This document shows, piece by piece, positions 58,640-64,000 of a stretch of 64,000 nucleotides of DNA (the first letter of the stretch is position 1; every line of letters starts with the position of its first letter). Origin of the DNA: Adiantum capillus-veneris (Eukaryota > Streptophyta > Polypodiopsida > Polypodiales > Pteridaceae); contig CM043971.1 in NCBI GenBank assembly GCA_014529385.2, positions 93,590,840-93,654,839 on the forward strand, read 5' to 3'. A program made the position numbers and the translations under genes. The notes under the pieces were generated by a model. The model searched no databases. It was not told the DNA's origin and worked only from the letters and a program-made list of their open reading frames with translations.

Positions 58640-59525
58640 TACATATCCATTTAATGCACGCCCACAAGTTTATTTTCACTTTGCAAATTAAATCTATTGA
58701 TAACCTCAAGCTCTAACATTGTATTCATATAAGAAACTTCTTCAGATACTCTTGAAACAACATCATCAAGTTCAAGTTCATGACAGCCCTGCAACTCACT
58801 CTGCACACTAACAACATACTGCTTTTCCCACTTAGGCAATCCATTAAACTTCCTACAGAGCACGCTAACCCCAAAAATCCCAAAGAAACGTTCTCTTTTT
58901 GCGAGAACTTTCTCTTCTTTGTACCTCCATAGCTCCACCTTATAGTGGCACCTTGAGAAAATCTTGAGCAAACGTGTACTCTTTAAACTCTTTAAATTTT
59001 TCTGGAAATGGATGATCTCTTAAGCTATAATTGTTTCTAGCATGGTCAACACACGGTTAAAAATTGCACAGCTCTTTAATCATCTCTACAAGCTACCAAC
59101 ACCTTTGTTTCCATATGCACAATCATGATATATGGCTCCCAAAATGAGTGGATAGGAGGAATGCTCCTGTACAAAAAAAAATGTATTCATCACAAACATC
59201 TCCAATTGTTACCTTCACATTCACACATACACCATAAAGTTTTCCACTAGGTATTGGCAGCTTGAATCCACTAACCATGATCCACAATGATAGGTCATAT
59301 CCACTTTTGGTGCAAGCTTTTTTCCATAAGGTTAATCTTTGAACCACCATGACCCACAGGTGATAAAGTAGGCTCATCAATGTCACCAAGTTTAACAATG
59401 GTCTTTGTTGTAACTCTTGCCCAATTAGGTATGTTAAAGTGACTCCTAGGCACAATTTCCTCACCTCCATCATCATTAAAATGAACATGTCTTATCTCGA
59501 CTTTAACTTGATTTAAAATCGCCAC
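58640..59525 (-). pseudogene. Protease region of element D (minus strand)
   Basis: The minus-strand frame from 59525 reads RSHFNIPNWARVTTKTIVKL, then GDIDEPTLSPVGHGGSKINL and MEKSLHQKW. This is a retropepsin of the D-H/S-G type whose catalytic box is changed to GHGG. The shifted frame gives SGYDLSLWIMVSGFKLPIPS, then VKVTIGDVCDEY. Downstream (58971-58651) is a frame with no recognised domain. It agrees in strand and order with the D integrase at 54 kb. Confidence 0.6.
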
Positions 59526-59651
59526 AGCTTGTGAGATTTACTTCTTCAATATCCACCTTATAAGCATCAAAAATAGATTCAATATGTTGAATTATCTAAC
59601 TCTTGATTGGATCAAGTTCCTGCTCACTTGATACTTGACATTTTCTCTTTA

Positions 59652-60936
59652 TGATGTCGATGATAAGACCCTATGGCCCTAAGGCCATAGCGTGCAAGGG
59701 TAGAAACTCTAAAGGGGCATTAAAGCCACTCAAGGGCACCTACATCATGGGCACCATGGCCATAGAAACACTCATCAAATTGGAGGGCACCCTATCCCAC
59801 AAGGTCCATAGGATGCTAATGTAAAATCTCTAGAGGGGCATTTAGGCGACTCAAGGGCACCTACATGGGAGTCATGACCATACGATCTCTCATTAGATTA
59901 GAGGGAACCCTATGGACCTAGGGCCATAGGGTGCCCATGTAGAGGCTTCATAGCGACATTTAGACCAGTCAAGGGCACCTATATCGGTGTTATCCCTATT
60001 GCTAATATTAGAGCCTATATATAGCCAAGATGTAATTTTTAATATTTTTTAGCACTTCGGAAGTCTCTAACCTTGAGGCTTTGTAATTTATTGACTTTTG
60101 GATTTATGAGCCAAACAAAGTAGGGCTAAATGCTTCCAACTTGTATCAATGAAATTTCAAGCTGTAATAGAGTTAGATATTATTCCCATTTTTGACCCAA
60201 AACCTTTGGTGGGTATGGTATAGCAGCCAATCTTTGTAAAACCTAAAAAAGTTATTTTTGGGGTAAAAAGTGTTACGATGTTTTTGGAGAGCATGTGTAC
60301 TCTCTTGTCTTCTTTTCAAGCTCATAACTACCTCGTGAAGTTTTTGTTTGAAGTGTGATTTGCTTCATCGTGTTCAAAGTGAAATCTATTTGCAACAGTG
60401 TGCTTCTCTTGTGGTAAAGTTATGTTTTTGTTACAACTAGCCTTCTCCTAAATCTGCTCATAACTTAGGATTTACATGACAAAACTGTATATTATGCATT
60501 GGTGGAGGGGTGTTGGGGCATCATTGCTAAGCTCTAGGGTGTATACAAAGCTGAAAATAGTTAGGTCAAATCTATTGTGTAGATAATAAGCACAATTTTG
60601 GCAAGAGATCAAAAGGGGGATTTGAGGGCATGGCCATGTGTCTTTAGATGTTGTATATCCATCCCATCCCATAAATTTTGTCTCATTTGGACTTTGTTTG
60701 CTTAGTGAATTGACAAGATTTGCTTGCGGAGTCGTAGTTAGCATTTGTTGCATGACATGCACTTGAGTATAGCTTGAGTAGACAGGGATTGAGTTTGTTT
60801 TTTGCGAGACTAACAACCTCTTGTAGCCTCCATGCACTAGTCGATTTGACTCCGTCCCACAAAATGAGATTTATGTTTATGGTTCTCACTGTCACTACAA
60901 TAAGATAACAAGGCTTGGCATTCGGGGAGCCCCACA
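59652..60936 (+). repeat. E4: LTR related to that of E1
   Basis: From about 60060 to 60936 it parallels the E1 LTR: CTTCCAACTTGTATCAATG, a weakened TATAGCAGCCAATCTTTGTA, GGGGTGTTGGGGCATCATTGCTAAG, CTTGTAGCCTCCATGCACTAGTC, and the end CCCCACA followed by TTT and a PBS. The left end is unclear: TGATGTCGATG at 59652 would include the 120-bp repeats, while TGTTATCCC at 59988 would exclude most of them. Confidence 0.6.
59671..60015. repeat. Tandem repeat, about 120-bp units, nearly three copies
   Basis: Units start at 59671, 59792 and 59910 (CTATGG/CCTAT). They share GGGGCATT, CACTCAAGGGCACCTA and CATTAGATTAGAGGG-type blocks, and the third is shorter. They lie in front of, or inside the U3 of, the E1-like LTR that follows. 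Confidence 0.8.
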
Positions 60937-60939
60937 TTT

Positions 60940-60960
60940 TGGCGCCTTTTTTGAGGACGA
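60940..60960 (+). other. Decayed PBS of E4
   Basis: TGGCGCCTTTTTTGAGGAC corresponds to the tRNA-Asp PBS of E1 (TGGCGCCGTTGCCGGGGA) with the centre mutated. CTAAACTAGGGAAAAAC follows in both elements. Confidence 0.6.
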
Positions 60961-61421
60961 GGTGACCTAAACTAGGGAAAAACCTCAGTGTTGAGTAGCA
61001 TTGTTCAAAACTTCCTCTAGCGTTTCCTAGAGTACATAAAAAACTTTAGAAACCGCATGGTTGAGGCATGTCTAGTTTAGTTGTGTAGAGGTGTCTTGGG
61101 AGTAGTTGTACTCATCGAGGAACTTTAGGCTTATATTAGGTGTTTTTGAGTGGTTGATAGCTTAGAGTATGTCACATTCTGAGGATTAACACTCTTTTTA
61201 GAAAGAAAAAAAAAGAAAAATCAGTGGTGGAAAACACATACCACTACATTTTGTGGATGTGATTAGGAGTAGAGTAAATAGACATCGAGGAAGGTTTCAT
61301 ATCTATCTCACCCTCTGAATTGTCATCAATGAAGTTGCTTACAAAAATCTCAGAGTTTTTAGGTATGAGATCATAAAATGAGTATAAAGCGTCAAAATAG
61401 CATTTGGTCATTATTGATCCT
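60961..61421 (+). other. E4 leader, interrupted by copia element F
   Basis: Phrases match the E1 leader: TTCCTCTAGCG, TTTAGAAACCGCATGG, GTGTAGAGGTGTCTTGG. It is lost where the copia-type LTR starts near 61422. No gene is present. Confidence 0.55.
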
Positions 61422-61645
61422 TGTTACCATATACATGTGGTAGTGATGTGTGTGAACACACCTAAGACCACTGTGGCATTTTTTCCCTCACTAAGAGGTT
61501 TTTCCTATGCATTATATATACGCCCATTCATTCTAGGGTTATCTATCTTTTCATTGCACACTAAGTAATACACTCTCTGTTGTGTGCCTTGAGCTTCCTT
61601 TGTCTTCTCTAAGCTGTGTGTGTTTTCTTGCAACCCCAATTCCAA
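61422..61645 (+). repeat. Presumed 5' LTR of element F
   Basis: It begins TGTTACCATATAC and contains CATTATATATACGCCC (TATA at about 61512) and copia-like GTGGCATTTTTTCCCTCAC. The end near TTCCA at 61645 is estimated from the PBS. No partner is visible. Confidence 0.5.
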
Positions 61646-61650
61646 AAATC

Positions 61651-61668
61651 GTTATCAAAGCAGGTTAT
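61651..61668 (+). other. Decayed primer-binding site of element F
   Basis: GTTATCAAAGCAGGTTAT resembles the initiator-Met tRNA complement TGGTATCAGAGC..GGTT with three changes. Confidence 0.55.
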
Positions 61669-62039
61669 GTCCTCTTGGGCTTAGTCGCCAACATCTCCAA
61701 CACATGCCTGCTCACTTTCTCTGATGTTCATGAGATTTGGCGACCGTTTGTAGGTCGACAAATTATTTCGGTGAGTTCAAAAAGGTCAATTTGCTCAGAT
61801 TTCTGATTCGGGCTCATTTTGGCCTCCGTTTCCACTACAGGTAGTATTGCATAGGCTGTTTTGTCATTTTGTGCAATAATTCTATTAATGCCTTTTTTGC
61901 ATAACAAGTCCTTACGGTCTTCTATGTTTTGTGCTATATAGCACGTGTTGTTCTCGCTTTCCTTCTCCTCTTTTCGGGAAGTTTTCATATCAAGTGCAAC
62001 ATTTACAATGGCATTTAAGTCATTTAAGACAGTTCCCTT

Positions 62040-62340
62040 GTGCAGACTATTCTTGATGCCTTGATAGACTCTTACCAGACTTTTGCTAGTACTTGGAGAC
62101 TTATGACCCAAGGAAATCTTGAAGTTGTCAAGCTTGATGCATTGTGCACATTGCTGTTGCAAGAGTCACTCTCTAAAAAAAACAGGATTAGAGACTGTGC
62201 AATTAAACATGCTTTTATGCTGCTCAAAGAAAGGGTGATAACAACAATGCAGCCACTTCTTATGGTTCTTCTTTGAGTGGAAAATCACATGTTCCTAATG
62301 CTTCTGCTGACAGCAATTCATCTGGAAATTATGGTGATAA
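62040..62340 (+). pseudogene. Element F gag, C-terminal part
   Basis: It reads TILDALIDSYQTFASTWRLM then LEVVKLDALCTLLLQESLS, the typical copia UBN2-type Gag end. A frame change then leads into KSHVPNASADSNSSGNYGDK. The N-terminal Gag is absent and stops break the frame. Confidence 0.75.
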
Positions 62341-63016
62341 GGAAAAAAAGAAGATGTGTTTCCATTATTGTAAAGCTAGTGATCGCTTGATCAAGAAGTG
62401 TCCTAAGTTGAAGGCCAAAGAGGCTAAGAAGAAAGAGGGTGGTTCCACTGCAAATGTTGGATCCACAACAAATGCAGCTTTTGTTGAGTCTTCTATGAAA
62501 GGAGACTGTGATGCTGATGTTGATGCAGAATGGGCTTTTAGTGCAAAGTGTACCTATAATCCTGCTAACCATGATGCATGCATGTCAGTTGTTGCAGATT
62601 CACATGTGCGGTATTTTAACAGTGGTGCTACAAATCACATTACCTCACATCGTGATTTGTTTACCTATCTTGAGTCTATCCCTCACGGGAATTCCGTTAC
62701 TTGTGCCAACAATGCCTCTTATCCGGTTTACGGAGTTGGAAAGAATGTGCTTACTACTACAAATGGTAGTTCTTGCACACTTGTTGATTCACTTTATGTA
62801 CCTGGGATCAAGAAGATTCTTTTGTCAGTATCTACACTTGCTAGACATGGTCTTGTAGTCAAATTTGTGGATGACAGATGTACAATACATGATCTCAGTT
62901 TCGGTGATGAAATTGTTGCAGTTGGCATTCATTGCCGTGGGTTGTATAAGATCACTTTGTATCACAAGTGTGGGGAAAATTTTGCAAATTCAGTTGTGGA
63001 TTCAAAGGCTATTTAA
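62273..63016 (+). pseudogene. Element F zinc knuckle and protease
   Basis: An open 247-codon frame. The zinc knuckle is damaged: CFHYCKASDRLIKKC lacks the His. The protease box reads RYFNSGATNHITSH where copia elements have D-S-G-A, so the catalytic Asp is Asn. YPVYGVGKNVL and LVDSLYVPGIKKILLSVSTL complete the domain. It ends with a stop just before the GAG-pre-integrase motif. Confidence 0.8.
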
Positions 63017-64000
63017 GATGCAAAACTTTGGCATGCACATTTTGGTTATCTGAATTTTGCTAGTTTGCTACGTTTACAAAAATCTGATATGGTTGCTTCT
63101 TTGCTGCATCTTGAAGAACCTCTCAAATATGTTTGTGAAGGATGTATTTTGGGTAGAATGCAACGCTCAAAGTTTCCAAAGGATGGTTCAGTTAGGGCCA
63201 CATGCAGGTTACAGTTTGTGCACAGTGATGTTTGCGGGCCCATGCAACTCCATCCTTGGGCAGTTACCTTTAATTTGTGAATTTCATTGATGATTACTCT
63301 AGGCATGCATGGGTATTTCCGCTTAAAGCGAAGTCCGAAGTATTTATGTGCTTCAAACAATTCCTGGCTATGGCTGAAAATGTCTCAAAATGTAATATGG
63401 GCACCCTTTGTTGCAATCGAGGGGGGGAGTATATGTCTCATGAATTTAATGCATTTTTGGCTAGTTGTGGGATAAAACACCAATGTATAGTGCCTTATAT
63501 GCCTCGACAAAATGGTGTTGTTGAGAGGAAAAAAAGGTCACTTACGGAGATGGCACGATGTATGGTCAAAATTCAAGCTCTGCCGCATTCTTTTTGTCTT
63601 GAGACCATCATGTATGCCACTTATGTACTAAACAGGTGTCCTAAAAAAGCTTTGCAGTCTATTACTCCATATGAAGCATGGCATGATAGAAAGCCTTCTA
63701 TTGAGCACATGCGTGTTTTTGGTTGTTTGGCATATGCTTTGGTGCCACAAACATAACGCATAAAATTGGATGATAAGGTTGTCAAGTGCATTTTTGTTGG
63801 TTATAGTGCTAAAAACTAAGCAGGTTGTATCATCCACAAACAAAGCGTATTCTGGTTTCTCAGGATATTGTGTTTATGGAAGATTTTGTTCAGCCCTTGT
63901 TGTCATGTACTAGAAACAGTAATGTAAGGTCACGGGATATTTATGACACTTTATTGCCTCTTTTCAGTGGTGGAAGTACGAATGTAAATTCCAATCAGGA
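63017..64000 (+). pseudogene. Element F integrase (incomplete)
   Basis: KLWHAHFGYLNFASLLRL and CEGCILGRMQRSKFPKD are the GAG-pre-integrase zinc region. LQFVHSDVCGPMQ holds the first catalytic Asp. After a frame change the open frame 63277-63756 reads FIDDYSRHAWVFPLKAKSEV. The second catalytic position is LCCNRGGEY (Asn for Asp). NGVVERKKRSL keeps the Glu. Further frameshifted sequence (KLDDKVVKCIFVGYSAKN) reaches the window end. Confidence 0.8.

Larger units (their letters stand above)
61422..64000 (+). mobile_element. Element F: Ty1/copia retrotransposon, runs off the window
   Basis: A presumed short LTR (61422-61645), a decayed initiator-Met PBS (61651-61668), a shortened gag (62040-62340), protease, GAG-pre-integrase and integrase are present in the copia order, protease-integrase before RT. 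RT would lie beyond 64000. Only about 390 bp separates the PBS from the middle of gag, so the gag N-terminal part is deleted or replaced. Confidence 0.8.

Noticed and set aside
61728-62162. 145-codon minus-strand open frame inside copia element F
   Set aside because: No recognisable domain, antisense to gag-derived sequence at its right end, and no start or neighbour context; probably a chance frame.

Overview
This window looks like nuclear DNA of a land plant with a large, repeat-rich genome. The reasons are Ty3/gypsy primer-binding sites for plant tRNA-Asp, Ty1/copia and LINE elements, long (CT)n/(GA)n microsatellites, and broken copies of plant housekeeping and seed genes (cytosolic aldolase, ribosomal L12, elongin C, an oleosin). 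The species cannot be named. I see no intact cellular gene, no tRNA or rRNA gene and no CRISPR array. Almost everything is transposable elements nested inside one another.

Left part (1-13137). Element A (1-about 5490, plus strand) is a Ty3-like element entering from the window edge. It has a protease polyprotein and a tryptophan-repeat protein but no reverse transcriptase. Fragment B (5802-7981) is a broken reverse transcriptase followed by a coiled-coil ORF. Element C (8295-11906, minus strand) has an LTR, an initiator-Met PBS, gag and protease, and is truncated after protease. Positions 11907-13137 are AT-rich and gene-free.

Centre (13138-52194). One giant Ty3/gypsy element, E1, fills 39 kb. 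It is bounded by two 0.9-kb LTRs and a perfect 5-bp target-site duplication, CAAAA. Removing its insert leaves about 18.8 kb: 5' LTR, tRNA-Asp PBS, leader, gag, protease, RT, RNase H, integrase, a second retropepsin-like domain with W-x-P-K repeats, an intergenic region with a TATA box, a long coiled-coil ORF, PPT and 3' LTR. Its integrase gene is split by a 20,235-bp Mutator-like transposon (23672-43906) with inverted ends and a perfect 9-bp duplication, CAACGAATC. Excising the transposon with one duplication copy restores the integrase reading frame.

The Mutator-like element holds fragments of four cellular genes (RPL12, aldolase, elongin C, oleosin). It also carries further insertions: E3, a pol-less gag-carrying LTR element with a 460-codon membrane-type ORF; an apparently intact LINE and a 5'-truncated relative, both sitting in (TC)n microsatellites; and a MITE.

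Right part (52195-64000). Relics of a minus-strand Ty3 element D (integrase 53950-54852, protease around 59.0-59.5 kb) flank tandemly repeated non-coding blocks. Then come an LTR and leader related to E1 (about 59.65-61.42 kb) and a plus-strand Ty1/copia element F that runs off the window with mutated catalytic residues.

The most unusual signals are the about 290-bp periodic palindrome array in two parts of E1, the E1 3' ORF with its own promoter and splice signals, the LINE whose two ORFs share one frame separated by a single TAG and whose two copies both lie in (TC)n tracts, and the gene-carrying Mutator-like element.
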